Of a stretch of DNA of 64,000 nucleotides, positions 33,108-44,240 are shown piece by piece. The notes under the pieces were generated by a model. That model ran no database searches. It saw nothing but the letters and a program-made list of their open reading frames with translations, and was not told where the DNA came from. A program made the position numbers and the translations under genes. The DNA is taken from assembly GCA_015179045.1 (NCBI GenBank), contig WHUZ01000022.1, positions 310,001 through 374,000 on the forward strand, given 5' to 3'. This DNA comes from Kalaharituber pfeilii (Eukaryota > Ascomycota > Pezizomycetes > Pezizales > Pezizaceae). Every line of letters starts with the position of its first letter. Position 1 is the stretch's first letter.

Positions 33108-34217
33108 GCAGCATAACAGCATACTAAAGATCTAGAGGTATGCATTTTTATTTGCAAGTCGTATATTAACGTTACTAATCTCTTACTTACTTGTATAATA
33201 GATGGTGGCATGATAAATATGTATTCACTTAAATGTCAAGAATGTCCACTTGGTGGTAGCATAGCAGCGCAGCATGGTGAGTTTTTGATAAGGTTAGGGG
33301 GGAGGTATGGGGATAGGAGAGTGGTATTGTAGGTCCCAGGAATTGCAAGCCTGGAAGAATAGGTGCGGAAGGAGGTAGCAAGCATAGCGATTTCTTCCTT
33401 AGTATCAACGCGCAATTGAAATACTCTTAAAGTTTTCATCTGGGCCCCAATCTCCCCCTTTGATTATTACAGTTGATTCAAATTCCCAAGCTGGGGAGGG
33501 GGAGGTAAAGTAAGTATTGAAAAAACGAGTAAAGTACCTCTACCTACCTACCATACGGTCCTGATCTACCGAACTCTTACTTTGCAGCGCAGGCCTTACG
33601 GGCTGTTTTGGTACTGCTGCAAAAGCCACAAAAAAAAAAAAAGAAAATACTGTACATCCCCTGCAAATGTTCACGTGCTTTCCTCCTCCTCCTCGGCGGC
33701 AACCAACTCCTCCCTCAAGTTTCTATTTTTATTTTCTCCCAACCTGCAGTTCATTGAAAAAATGTCTTAGCTCAGCTAACCGTGACAATTCTTGTATGTA
33801 TCTCCAAAAGTATTCGAAACATACATAAATGTATTATGCAACTATGCACTTTTTTCGGGATGGCGCGGTGGGCAGTGGTGTATGTTAACCGGACTAGGTA
33901 TATGTTGTGCTAGGGAAATACTAGATGGTCGTGCCACTCCAGCTCGTACTGGTTACGCAGCACGAATGATGATCGCTGCGTAGACTTGCATCGCTTCGTG
34001 GTCTTGTGTTGCTGCGATGTGTGTTTCACTTTCACGGTAATTGGCATGGGCTAGAGTAGGTGGGCAGTGCGTGTGATATTGGGATATAAAATGGACAAGT
34101 TGCCCCCGGCACGCAGGTCACGTCAGTAACGAACCCAGGACGCCTCAATCCGTACCCTGAAAATCTCCGCAACGATATCGCAATTACGAGCCTCAGTAAA
34201 TCGACAGCCTAAACAAC
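33108..34217. other. Stretch without recognisable gene
   Basis: Short open frames only. A poly-A run sits at about 33628-33641. The last 100 bp before 34218 are the likely promoter/5'UTR of the small gene there. Confidence 0.4.
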
Positions 34218-34663
34218 ATGAACCACGCCGACACTAGCTCCACTGCGCTTGGTCTCTCTGTACCCATGTTTGACGGGGCCTACCACAAATGGCTCCTGAC
34301 CGACGAAGAACTAGCACATATCGCCGAAATGCTGAACGTCGACTGTAAGCCCATTCAATTCCTTTTCCCATGTTTATTCCCAGAGCACTAATCGAAACTT
34401 TCAAACTCTCAGCATCGGCCATCACCAACGAGGGCAACATCATGAACCGCGAGCGCGCTGCATGCAAGTCGTGCGGTAAATTCTCGGGGCTGGACGACCT
34501 GGTGCACAATGCGCTTGCGCGGGGAATCCACACCCCCGAGTTCATGGTCCATGTGCTTCAGAATGGGCCTCGGAATCAGAGTCCCGGGCACGAGATTCAG
34601 TGCTCCAGGTGCGGCGAGATGTTTGATGGGACGTTTTTTTGGCGCATACATGGGTGGCTGTAG
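34218..34663 (+). CDS. Small two-exon protein with paired CxxC motifs
   Basis: Exon 1 is 34218-34344 (ATG, MNHADTSSTALGLSVPMFDG...), the intron 34345-34412 has GTAAGC, a CACTAATC branch-like site and CTCTCAG, and exon 2 is 34413-34663 (stop TAG). The phases join to a 125-residue protein. Exon 2 carries CKSCGKFSGLDDLVHNAL and, about 40 residues later, CSRCGEMFDGTFFWR: two CxxC knuckles that could bind one zinc, as in a zinc-ribbon-like fold. The residues between them (ARGIHTPEFMVHVLQNG) look helical. I do not recognise the family, and no signal peptide or membrane segment is visible. The well-formed intron is the main reason to call it a gene. Confidence 0.6.
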
Positions 34664-36054
34664 AGGGAGGTGGGCTCGGCTGGGATGGGATGGGACGAGG
34701 GGTTGGGTATATAATTGCCCTCTGTGCGGAATAATGTCAAGTTCTTTTTGTTTATTCTCAGAGGTGGTCCGCATGTAAGATGAACGTTGGCATTTCAGCC
34801 CCAGCTCAGGCTACATGTGCATATGCATGGCGATCTCTGTGGATCTTACATATGATATATTCTGATCCCACCTCGGGAGACGGGGTCACCGCTGGCCTTG
34901 ATAGAAATAGACACCACATCACGTGCTAAGTTGTATCTTGGCGATAAACTCAGTGTGTCTTGGCATATATCTTACCATTTTCGGTAGTAACCGCTCAATG
35001 CTGACGTAACCCCACTATGCACCGGATACCCGCGTGTCGACCCCCCAGCGAAGCAAAGTGGCGTCCTCTCTGATATCTTCTCTGTTACCCACCCTCACAG
35101 TCGGGCCATTGCTAGTGAACTGTTCGTAGTCTGGTTGCACCACCCCCCGTAAACTATTCGCATGATGTCCCACATCCGCACAGGCTATGACGCACCGCCA
35201 AGGCCGTGACTTTTGTCTGCTTGCCTAGCTAGGTAACTACCAGCCCCCATCTACTCTGCATGGCAGAATTGACCAATGCCAAACAGCCAGCTCAGAACTT
35301 TGCGGCTGGCATTCACGACAGGTAAGTAGGCAGGACGAACACTTGATGCGAGCGAAGCGCATACGATGGCTGCCTAAGTGCTGATGTGCATCGGACCCAC
35401 TAGATGGCGCGTTATCGTGCGCGGGGGCGGTTGCCGTGGGATTGTCCTCGTGCGCAGTCTACGTCCCCAGTCGCAAGACTCCCGCGTGCAATTGGCTCAG
35501 AGTACTTGATGTATGTGCTAGGGGGGTAGTGCAGCGCGCAGTAACGATACGGTAGTCTGGCATCGATCCAAGCTGTGCTGGAAAGTGCGAATATATACTT
35601 AAAAGGTGGTAGTGCATTCGCCTGCGAGAGAGTAAACCGAGCCCCAGTCGCGTAGGCTGGGAGCGAGGCTCCCCGTCTCGATGTGGTGAGCCTTTCTCGT
35701 GCTCCGGCTCCCCCAGCGTCCGCACAGTACCCTCCCCGCCCCCATCCCCCCGCCGTCGGGGCTCTGAGGCCAAGGCAGCGAGAGCAGCGAGAGCAGGAAG
35801 GTCCCGTGCATGCACCCCGGCGACATCGTCAAAGCTCTCCTCCACCATGTACAGACTGCCTCAAAATCCCCCCCTTCATCCCCCCGATCCCTCTATCTCC
35901 CCACCTCCGCATTCATGTCCCACGGCAAACAAAGTAGCAGGAATTCTCCTGAACCCGCTCCTCCTGCCTGCACGCAACTCGGTATTGTGCACGACGCTAC
36001 TTTAACGATATAAACCAAGTCCGCTTACCCCCCCTCCCCCCCCCCCCCGCCATC
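34664..36054. other. Intergenic stretch with a dispersed repeat and a possible orphan exon
   Basis: A second copy of the dispersed repeat lies at 34905-35065. At 35260-35321 an ATG exon (MAELTNAKQPAQNFAAGIHD) ends at a consensus donor (G|GTAAGTAG), but no partner exon could be found. 35650-36050 is C-rich with Pro-rich frames on both strands. Confidence 0.35.
34905..35065. repeat. Dispersed repeat, uninterrupted copy
   Basis: Matches 30540-30631 plus 31248-31276: CACGTGCTAAGTT, CTTGGCATATATCTTACCATT and CTCAATG, ending CGACCCCCCAGCGAAGC. It serves as an empty-site comparison for the element at 30632-31247. Confidence 0.5.
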
Positions 36055-38755
36055 ATGACCAGTACTGCTCCCCGCACAGGGCAGGGCTACGGAGAATCCC
36101 AACCTACTCGCCCTCTCAAGCCGGCTCAGTACATGCAGCAGTCGAACCACCCTCCTAGCGATATGCGGAGCACAGGATTCCCTCAACGAATTCACGGTGC
36201 AGCATTTAACCAAGCAGCATATTGCTGGTACTCTCCTGCTCCCGCGCCCACCCCGCAAAGCCCCCCACCCCCTCCATACCTCCCAAAGTGCCCAAACGTG
36301 CTCAAAGCTCCGAATCCGGCATCGGAAGACCGCCGAGGCCATATGCGTTCAAGGTGAGAGACTTTGATGGTCCTGGTAATGATGGGCCCATTGTGGAATT
36401 GGAGGGTGATATGCAGGGCCCCGGTTTATCGAATGCCGTCGGTGATGGGTCCAGGGTGGCGACGGATGTTTTGAAGGAGATCAGCACAGGTCAAAATCCG
36501 AAGAAATCGACGGCCATGGATGGTTTAGCCAAAGAGATCGCTGCAGATCATCTCGCTCCCCGGCACAAGAGAAGGTTGAGGGTCCTGAGTTTGGGTAAGT
36601 CCCCATTTCTAAGCCTTCCCATATTTCAGTCGCTAAAATTTTGTTAGACGGCGGTGGAATCCGGGGATACTCCACTTTGGTCATATTGTCGGACCTCATG
36701 CATCGTCTTCATGTAATCATCAACAAGACTGCCCCAGTTGAGCCACACAAGTTACTCCGTCCGTGCGACTTCTTCGATATCATCGGAGGAAACGGCACCG
36801 GGGGCTTAATCGCACTTATGCTTGGGCGAATGCGCATGGATATAGAGACCTGCAAAGAGTATTATGAGTCATTGGCGAGACACGTATTTTTTACTGACAA
36901 GACAATTTTGGGATTGCCCTATGGGAACACTCTTTTCAAGGCATCAAAATTAGAAGAAGCAATCAAGTTGTGCGTTAGAGAATGTAAGATCTTCCCCCTC
37001 CAAGAACTCAATCCCCACCTTGATATGCAGAGATGGTCTAACCCAACATCAGGTACACGATATGATCATCTCCCTCTGTTACACTACGTTCCTATTGGCC
37101 AAGGCGACTCACTGGGCCCTGAACTCCCTCAAATTCAACCAACATCGACGGCTGCCAGGGGGCGGGCAGTCGACAATACACTAGGAAATCCTGATGCGTC
37201 TCTATTCGATCACCGTGTGGGTGCGTGTAAGACGCTCGTGACTACATCATACATGTCCTCTCACTGTGGTGCTCCCCCCGTGCTGTTACGAAGCTACCAG
37301 ACGACACGAGATTCTACAATGGTATCTACCAAGGCTACCATTTGGCAAGCTGGGAGGGCTACATGTGCGATAAAGGCAGCTTTCAAGCCTATCACAATAG
37401 CGAATGTACAGTTTCTTGATGAGGGATACGGTAAATACAATCCGGCACAATTCCTGCTAGATGAGGCTCTTGCAAGAGAAACATGGCAAGATACCGAAGA
37501 TGTCGCTCCAGATGATGATCCAATCGGGCCTGAAATTGGCGTATTTGTAAGCATAGGCACCGGAAAGAGATTCTCGACTGCTGACGCAAGGAAGGATAAG
37601 CCGCTCTGGTGGGAGAACATCGGAATGCTGGAGCAGTATTCCGAGGCCAAGAAGCGTCTGTGGAGGAAATTGGAGGATTGCGAAACCGTGCACCAGAGCC
37701 TCCTGAACGGAGAACTGGAAAAGAGAGGCGTGGACAAGACGAATTACTACCGGTTCAACGTGGAAGTTGGAGTTGGTGAATTTGAGTTGAATGAGTGGAA
37801 CAGATTGGCGGAGGTCAGCACAGGGACAAGAAGATATCTTGCCAGGAATAATGTGGAGGAAAAAATCAAAGCCTGCGCGGAGAAGTTAGCGAATATATGG
37901 AAGGAGAACGATTCAAGGAATAAATTGAAAACGGATATTAATCCAGACAAGGAGACAGTTCCCGCAGAAGAAGCCCAGGCTCCAAACACAGAAGAAACAG
38001 AAAAGTTAGCAAATATAGGGAGGGAAAACAATTCAAGGAGTAGATGGAGAATGGGTATACATCCAGACAAGGAGACAGTTCCCGCACAAGAAGCCCAGGC
38101 TCCAAACACAGAAGAAACAGAAAAGTTAGCGAATATAGGGAGGGAAAACAATTCAAGGAGTAGATGGAGAATGGGTATACATCCAGAGAAGGAGATAGTT
38201 CCCGCACAAGAAGCCCAGGCTCCAAACACAGAAGAAACAGAAAAGTTAGCGAATATAGGGAGGGAAAACAATTCAAGGAGTAGATGGAGAATGGGTATAC
38301 ATCCAGAGAAGGAGATAGTTCCCGCACAAGAGGCCCAGGCTCCAAACACAGAAGAAACAGAAAAGTTAGCAAATATAGGGAGGGAAAACAATTCAAGGAG
38401 TAGATGGAGAATGGGTATACATCCAGAGAAGGAGACAGTTCCCGCACAAGAAGCCCAGGCTCCAAACACAGAAGAAACAGAGAAGAAACGAGAAAGAGCG
38501 AGACTTGAACGACGAGCTGCCTACAAAGGGAGTACTGGTGATAGAGGCGCGCAGAGGCAGAGATCTCCGCCATCCTTGCCTCCGATGATTGCAGAGTTGA
38601 GGGCCGACATTGATCAAGCTGCGTCTGAATGGTCGTCCAATAGGGGCTTACATCAGAGCTCGACTTATAGAGCCAGTGGATCGGATGCTTATGTTGATTT
38701 ACACCCCGATATTTACCGCACCATGCCACAGCCAGCATATTTAGGGTATATATAA
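36055..38755 (+). CDS. Patatin-like phospholipase family protein with C-terminal 40-residue repeats
   Basis: A sure intron at 36595-36647 (GTAAGT...TTGTTAG, branch GCTAAAAT) joins RRLRVLSL to DGGGIRGYS, the oxyanion-hole motif of patatins. Next comes DFFDIIGGNGTGGLIALMLG; the usual nucleophile motif is G-T/x-S-x-G, but Gly stands at the Ser position (codon GGC at 36798-36800). The Asp side of the dyad reads FLDEGYGKYNP instead of the usual DGG/DGA-x-x-NP. Other family marks are VLLRSY and WQAGRATCAIKAAFKPI. The N-terminus is uncertain: ATG 36055 starts a Pro-rich frame, and an intron at 36228-36307 would bring it into frame (about 855 residues). The segment 37036-37170 may hide one more intron. 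Patatin enzymes cleave acyl chains of lipids; with the Ser missing, activity is doubtful. Stand-alone and NLR-linked fungal members are known. Confidence 0.85.
37880..38479 (+). repeat. Five tandem 120-bp units inside the patatin-like gene
   Basis: Units start at 37880, 38000, 38120, 38240 and 38360. Each encodes 40 residues: EKLANIGRENNSRSRWRMGI, then HP(D/E)KE(T/I)VPAQEAQAPNTEET. Units 2-5 differ by only a few bases; unit 1 is clearly diverged (IWKENDSRNKLKTDI). The reading frame is kept throughout. The repeat is charged and probably helical or extended. Confidence 0.93.
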
Positions 38756-40570
38756 AATATTAGATATATTATATATATTAAGTATATTAAATACCCTGTT
38801 AATATGTGCCCCCAAGAATACTTCTCACCACTCCCACTTAATCCACAACGTCCACAGCAAGGCTACTGACCTCAGAGACGTCTTCCGCTACGTTCAGAAT
38901 ATTCCTGCGTCCTCACAACGTCCTATATCCATTCCCACCTCCGCTGACTTTCTACCACGAATTGTGACCAGTCCTCCGCCGCAGGATAATCCGGACCGGA
39001 GGGAGAGGAAGATGAGGAAGGAGCAGGAGGTGAGGGAGATGCTACAACGTGGGAATACGATTTGAGTGCTTTGGTATGGTTAATGAATGAGTGGTTGTGA
39101 GGGATCAGTTGGGACGGACGAACAGCAAACTTCACGTTTATACTGCATATTCAACAGTTTATATTGCTCAGGATGAATTTTTTTTTGTCTTGACACTTTT
39201 GCATTGGGAATTGCGATTGTCTGGTATGGCATGGCACGATGTGGCATGATTCTCTTTTTTTTTTTTTTTTCTTTAATGTGTGTGTTTGTGCGGGGGTGTG
39301 AATTGTTGTGCGTCGTTTCTGTCGCTAGGGTCTAGAAGGAATTTCGGGGGTGCTTTGCTTCAGAAGAGGGCATTTCTAATGGGAAGGAGGAGGTGAGGGC
39401 GATAGGGTAGGAGAACTGTGCTGAGACGCCATTAGAATGTCGTAGATATAAAGGGGGAGGATGTGGAGGGGTGGAAGGAATAAGGAAGGGAAAGAGGATG
39501 CGGAAGGGATGGAGGGAAAATAAACCAAGGGAACAATTGATCACATACAGTAGAGTACTCAATTCGTCTAACAGCCCATAGAATGCAACTCAAGCTCAAA
39601 AAACCAGGCAACACCATACCGATGCAAATCATCTATCAAAAAGCCAGGCCCCGCCCTCATGAAGCTCCGTCGCCTAAAGCAAGCTTTCAATTGGTTATGC
39701 ATACTCTTGTAATTTTTTTTTATAAGCATAGACTAACAGCCAGTCTCGGAAAACACACATAAACTGTTGATTTTCCTGGGGGTGCCTTTTTATTTTATTT
39801 TTTTTTCGTTCGTTTTCCTAGAAAAGGCACCTACCAGTAACCGTCCGTCCATATACTGTAACTAACATCCCCTCCACCCCCCCTCCCCCCCCCACCCCCC
39901 CCGCCCTCGCCATTCCCGGGAACTTCTCAGCTTCTCATCCGAGCCTATTACATATTATAGAAATGAACAAAAAAAGCAAGAATCCAGTCAGGAATATGTA
40001 TCACCCCCAATTCGAACGTCGTCGGTGGTGGTACAGTAGTACAGCTTTTTTTTGATGGCGCCGGGAACTGAAGAGGACGGTACTGGTGTCACGTGCTCAG
40101 TCAAACTCCCTGATTCCCCATTGGTTGTATATGATACCTTCCAGGCGCGGGCTTTCGTAAAGACAAGTCCCGAGTACATCCCGTGGCAGGGCCCGTTTGT
40201 ACAACCAGTTCCTGCAGATTCCGGGAGTCGGTTCGTGAATCAGAATTCGAGTAGATGGAATTTCTCATATAGCGGTCTTATCGAAATGCGTAGAAAAAAT
40301 ATATTTCAAAACCCTACACCATCGTCCCTACTACATCCGGATATATTGGGGCTACATAGCAAATATTACACATTCAAAAAAAATTCTGTAACCCCCCCAC
40401 CCCCACCCCCTTCCCCCATACCATAGGATACTGTACCTCAGTAAATGTTACCCACTTTACCCTAATATACCACAACTAGCGACACAAATGCGTACTGTAT
40501 CATACCCGCTGCAAAAACTTGTCTCCAGTGAAAAGGAAGAGAGTTTTAATTTTTTGCTCGCTCAGTACAT
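38756..40570. other. Intergenic stretch with C-tracts
   Basis: 38756-38800 is a TA-rich tract after the patatin-like gene. A C-rich block at 39869-39911 could form a G-quadruplex on the minus strand. A plus-strand frame at 40055-40426 (MAPGTEEDGTGVTCSVKLPD) is open with an ATG at 40055 but unrecognised. Confidence 0.35.
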
Positions 40571-40571
40571 A

Positions 40572-40631
40572 TGGTGGAGTGCACCTATAAGGGACCACTT
40601 GTTACATTCCGTCGCGCGCTGACTAATACAC

Positions 40632-40665
<34 letters not shown>

Positions 40666-41328
40666 TCAGGTGGGGGGGAGGGGGAGGGGGGGGTGTACCC
40701 TAGACACAGGGTCCCCAGTTGGCCTCAGTCCGCTTTCTGGCACCGTCAGGCCCCGGCCACAATACACTCACATTTGGCATCTCATCTTTGCAATAGAGAG
40801 ATTGGACAACCTGGAGCTCATGGGCATTTGGTATTATTCTATCAGTGTTTTATTGTGAGCTAAAGTAATGAATTTTTTGGGGGCAGCTGCAAAATGCTAT
40901 ACTAATGATCATTGTGAGTATAACTTCGAAGCATTATGATTGACAATTCCATGCAGCCTTGAGTCTGTTTCCGATATGGCAATCATTTTGTATAAATGTT
41001 TACCTATTATGCATGCATATCGCTATGGTAGTGACAAAGGAATATGTGGATCATTTCCAAATAGAGTAAGGATTTCCTGTACTAGTACTGATCTAGCATT
41101 CTTGGCACGTTGCATTTTTCAGCTCTCCCATTCAAAGTGCCTCCTTTTCAATCTGCTTCTACATACTCATTAATTTTTTTTTTTTTTTTGATAGAGGACA
41201 TTAAAATGTAGAGCAGACAAAATACTACGTATTAATGTCCTTTAGGTTTCAATCAGATGTGGTTTGATAATATAGTAGCACTTCAAACGTGGTGGCTATA
41301 AGTGGTCCCTTATAGGTGCACTCCACCA
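40572..41328. mobile_element. Tc1/mariner-type MITE, 757 bp, TA target site
   Basis: The ends are perfect inverted repeats of 29 bp (40572-40600 and 41300-41328), starting TGGTGGAGTGCACCTATAAG, each bordered by TA (40570-40571 and 41329-41330). The style (AC-T-ATAAGGGACCACTT) is like pogo/Tc1 TIRs. Inside is a 33-base T run followed by a G-rich block (about 40631-40695). No transposase is present. Confidence 0.85.
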
Positions 41329-41330
41329 TA

Positions 41331-41831
41331 CAGTAGTTTGTTTGAGAGCTCTACTATACCCGACCCGGACAAGTGAGTCGAACCATTGCATAAACGCTTC
41401 GGCGCCCCAGAGAATACCTACGATATTGAAGCCATCACCAGGCAAAACCCCATTATTCCAGCACAACATGACTTCGACTATAGGCTAACTTACAGGACGA
41501 TGAAGCTAATGGTGATGACTAAATCATACACAAATTCAATGCTGCAGGCGGCATAATCTCCATACTGCCTAGTTATACCCCAACCCCCAATGGCCACCAC
41601 CACTATACCCACTACGAGCAGGCTGGGTATGCGGTTCAAAGTGCTTTTTCATAAAGTCTAGTCCAAGCTCATCATCCATGTAACCACTGGGCGACTAAAA
41701 GACGCTGGTGTATCATGTACACCACCTGTATCATCGAAACCAGCACAATGCACCTCATATCTTTTCTTTTAATATCATTACTCGCATGCCGCCCCTGTGG
41801 GCTATGGCAAGATTAAGTACATAGGAAATAA
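41331..41831. other. Spacer between the MITE and the pogo relic
   Basis: No gene or repeat recognised. Confidence 0.4.
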
Positions 41832-43064
41832 TTAGTGAAAGTAAAAGAGGAGAAATAGAGATTCTGCTAACTTCGTCCCCCCGATGAAGAATATGTAACG
41901 GCATAGATGATCGATCAGAGAATTGTGCCACCTGAGTCCTCCTCGGTAAAGAGAAATACATAGGTCATGGCATAGGAAATAAGTAAGAGAAAATGTCGCT
42001 CCTGTCTGCGTCGTCATGTCTTTTCCCATGTCAGCATGTCCACCAGTGGGTCCCCCCTTCGCCTTCTTTTTCCTTGGGCGGTATTCTCGCCTCTGTCTGA
42101 CCTCCTGGCCACTTCCTTTTCCAAACCAATGCACCTCATTCTTCCGGACGATAAACGGCGGTATCACGCGACCCAAGGCAGAGACAAACAACCTTGGCCG
42201 GATGAGTCTTTTTTGGTATTCATGAGGGCTTGAGGATTGTGCTTGAGGTGCGTTCGTTGACAGGAATTTCTTGTAAATCTGGGGAACCTTCTTCTGGTGA
42301 ATGAACAGGGCGATTATGATGAATCCGTGTCAAGTGCGTTGACAACCCACGCCTACTGCGGAACGAACGATGACAGTGTGAACAGACGATTCTCATAATT
42401 AGAATGTGTCGCAAACAGATCGTTCGGATCCACGGGGTTTTGCTCCGTTGTTTCCTTGGATGGAGGACTCTATTCAAATGGATTCGTAAATGGATTCAGG
42501 TTGTAATAGGAATGAACAAACTCAATTATCGTCGCTAATGTAGTAATGTTTTGAGATTGGCAGCTAGTACAGCAACCACGCTTGCTTTCATCAAATTCCC
42601 AAACGTAGAAGTAGCTTTTCCCTTGTTTGCCATCCAGTTCTTCACACTTTATAATACTACCACACCTTGCAAAATTCTCTGCTACCGTTGATAGCTATCT
42701 TCTTGCAGATGCCCTGGTGATAGCTTTTTGCCTGCCTACTGCTAAGCCAACTATGACCCCCCCTTTCCATCGCAATTCCACAGATTTTCAGGTAGTAATG
42801 GTATTGCCGGAGAAGACTACGTAGGTTGATATACCACATGCGCCGTTCCTTTATGTCCACTGTAGCTTTTGCACGTGTCTTCTCTAGGTATTGCACGTAC
42901 TTAAGTTTAATATCCGGCTGCCTCGAGAGGTAACAGTTGTGCCAGTTTGTATCGGGAGAATCAACCTTCTTCTTTTCCGGAGTTCTCTCACGCAGCAGAA
43001 TATATGCCATCGACCGAAGCATATGCACCGTGACCGGTACTCCTTGTAGATTTTGTGTTCTCAA
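41832..43064 (-). pseudogene. Pogo/Fot1-type transposase relic
   Basis: From 43064 the minus strand reads GVPVTVHMLRSMAYILLRER, then KKKVDSPDTNWHNCYLSRQP and KYVQYLEKTRAKAT. This is the CENP-B/Tc5-type helix-turn-helix of pogo transposases. Near 42800 another frame gives PENLWNCDGKG, a decayed form of the P-E-N-I-x-N-x-D-E-x-G-F motif that opens the DDE domain. At 42190-42130 LFVSALGRVIPPFIVRKNEV matches the DDE_1 stretch (C-x-S-A-x-G-x-x-x-P-P). A C2H2-finger segment (42220-42477) sits between these parts and does not belong to a normal pogo protein, so the copy is rearranged as well as frameshifted. Confidence 0.7.
42220..42477 (-). pseudogene. C2H2 zinc-finger fragment
   Basis: The minus-strand frame contains CSHCHRSFRSRRGLSTHLTR, IHHN: C-x2-C-x12-H-x4-H, a single C2H2 finger, followed by an acidic/Pro tail (HSPEEGSPDLQEIP). 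Such lone fingers occur at the N-terminus of mobile-element proteins. It lies between two pogo blocks. Origin unknown. Confidence 0.4.
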
Positions 43065-43600
43065 GTTCCGGCTTCGTATTTGGAAGGAAAGGGGAGAGTC
43101 CTTTCACAAATCTCAGGTGAAGCGGGGGTCCGACTTGTGACGTCGGGGGATGCATTGCCCAAGTGATCCCCCTCATCGGTGTGGGAGAGATTGTTGAAGT
43201 GAATTTCCTCATAATCCGAGCCGTTATCCATGGAGGTTTTAGGATTGTGGGGTTCAAAGTCAGGATGAGTTGAATGGATTTTTTGAATCACGTGTTCCAG
43301 TCTGTTTGTACCCTTTCCATCCTTTTCCGGAGTTCGGAATCCTTTGACGAACTCAGCACATCGGAATACCGTTGCTTGCGTGCGAATTCGTTTGTTCGCT
43401 CAGATGTGGGCTTCAATCTGTGTTCAGGATGTTTCTTGCGCAGGTGTGCTCATGAAGAGCCCAAGGTGGATTGTAGCTCCTTGAAGCGGTGCATGAACCC
43501 AGTGGCTGAACATGTCAAGTTGCGGACTGAGCGATCTTTGGTTTGCACCACGCCGTCACTGCCAGCAGCTGCGGAATCGTCTCTTCGAATCTGAATACAC
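43065..43600 (-). pseudogene. Broken unrecognised coding segment
   Basis: The minus strand reads HLRKKHPEHRLKPTSERTNE, FARKQRYSDVLSSSKDSELR, then (after a frame change near 43290) IQKIHSTHPDFEPHNPKTSM and an acidic stretch. One stop precedes HLRKKH. The charged composition and continuity across the frameshift indicate a once-real protein, perhaps the start of the mobile element whose finger is at 42220-42477. Confidence 0.3.
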
Positions 43601-43683
43601 CCTTTAATGTTCATTTGTTGTTGCAGAATCTGCTATTATTGCACGAATTGCATTCTGAATATTAAAATTAATGAACATTTCTT

Positions 43684-44240
43684 TTAAAATATTACATTGA
43701 TTTTGTGCAGTGTGGGTGCCATGAAATTGTGGAAATGAGAGAAGTAGTAAATGAAGAATCCAATGAATCGCATCAATAAAGTGACAAGTAATAGACCGCA
43801 GGTAACTAGGTCAGCGTGTTGTGGATCGGTAATCCATGGGAGGGTGATGTTAAGATGCTGATTTCGGTCGGAAAGCTCCATCATTTCTTGAGCTCGTTGT
43901 GGCGTTACTAATGATGGGATAGAGTGCAATAGTTGGTTGCACCCTGCCTTCTTAAACGATGTGAGCACCTTTTTGACAATCTTTTCGTCAATGCGGCGAA
44001 TCGCAAAGGGAAATGTGTAAGTCCACCTAGCTGGACCCACACGGAGGCAAAGGGTGTGGAATGGGCCATTGTTGTAGAGAACTTAGTCGTTTGGACACAA
44101 TATGTACATAGAAAATGGACGGTCTTGTATTTCCCACTCTTCCACAGCTTCTCGTTTCTCCAGAGCATTGCGGGCAATTGAGGCACTTTCTTCGGCTGAT
44201 AAAGCATGGACTTTTCGGCATTGTATATTTCGTTCCTCAT
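43684..44240 (-). pseudogene. Unrecognised decayed coding segment
   Basis: Minus-strand frames read EKIVKKVLTSFKKAGCNQLL, TPQRAQEMMELSDRNQHLNI and a hydrophobic end (LVTCGLLLVTLLMRFIGFFI). Frameshifts link them to the upstream piece. It could be a remnant of the mobile element that starts at 44500-45230, but I cannot place it in a family. Confidence 0.25.

Noticed and set aside
37747..38738. Minus-strand open frames of 240-266 codons opposite the patatin-like repeats
   Set aside because: They mirror the 120-bp repeat, which lacks stops on the other strand; the plus frame has the family motifs.
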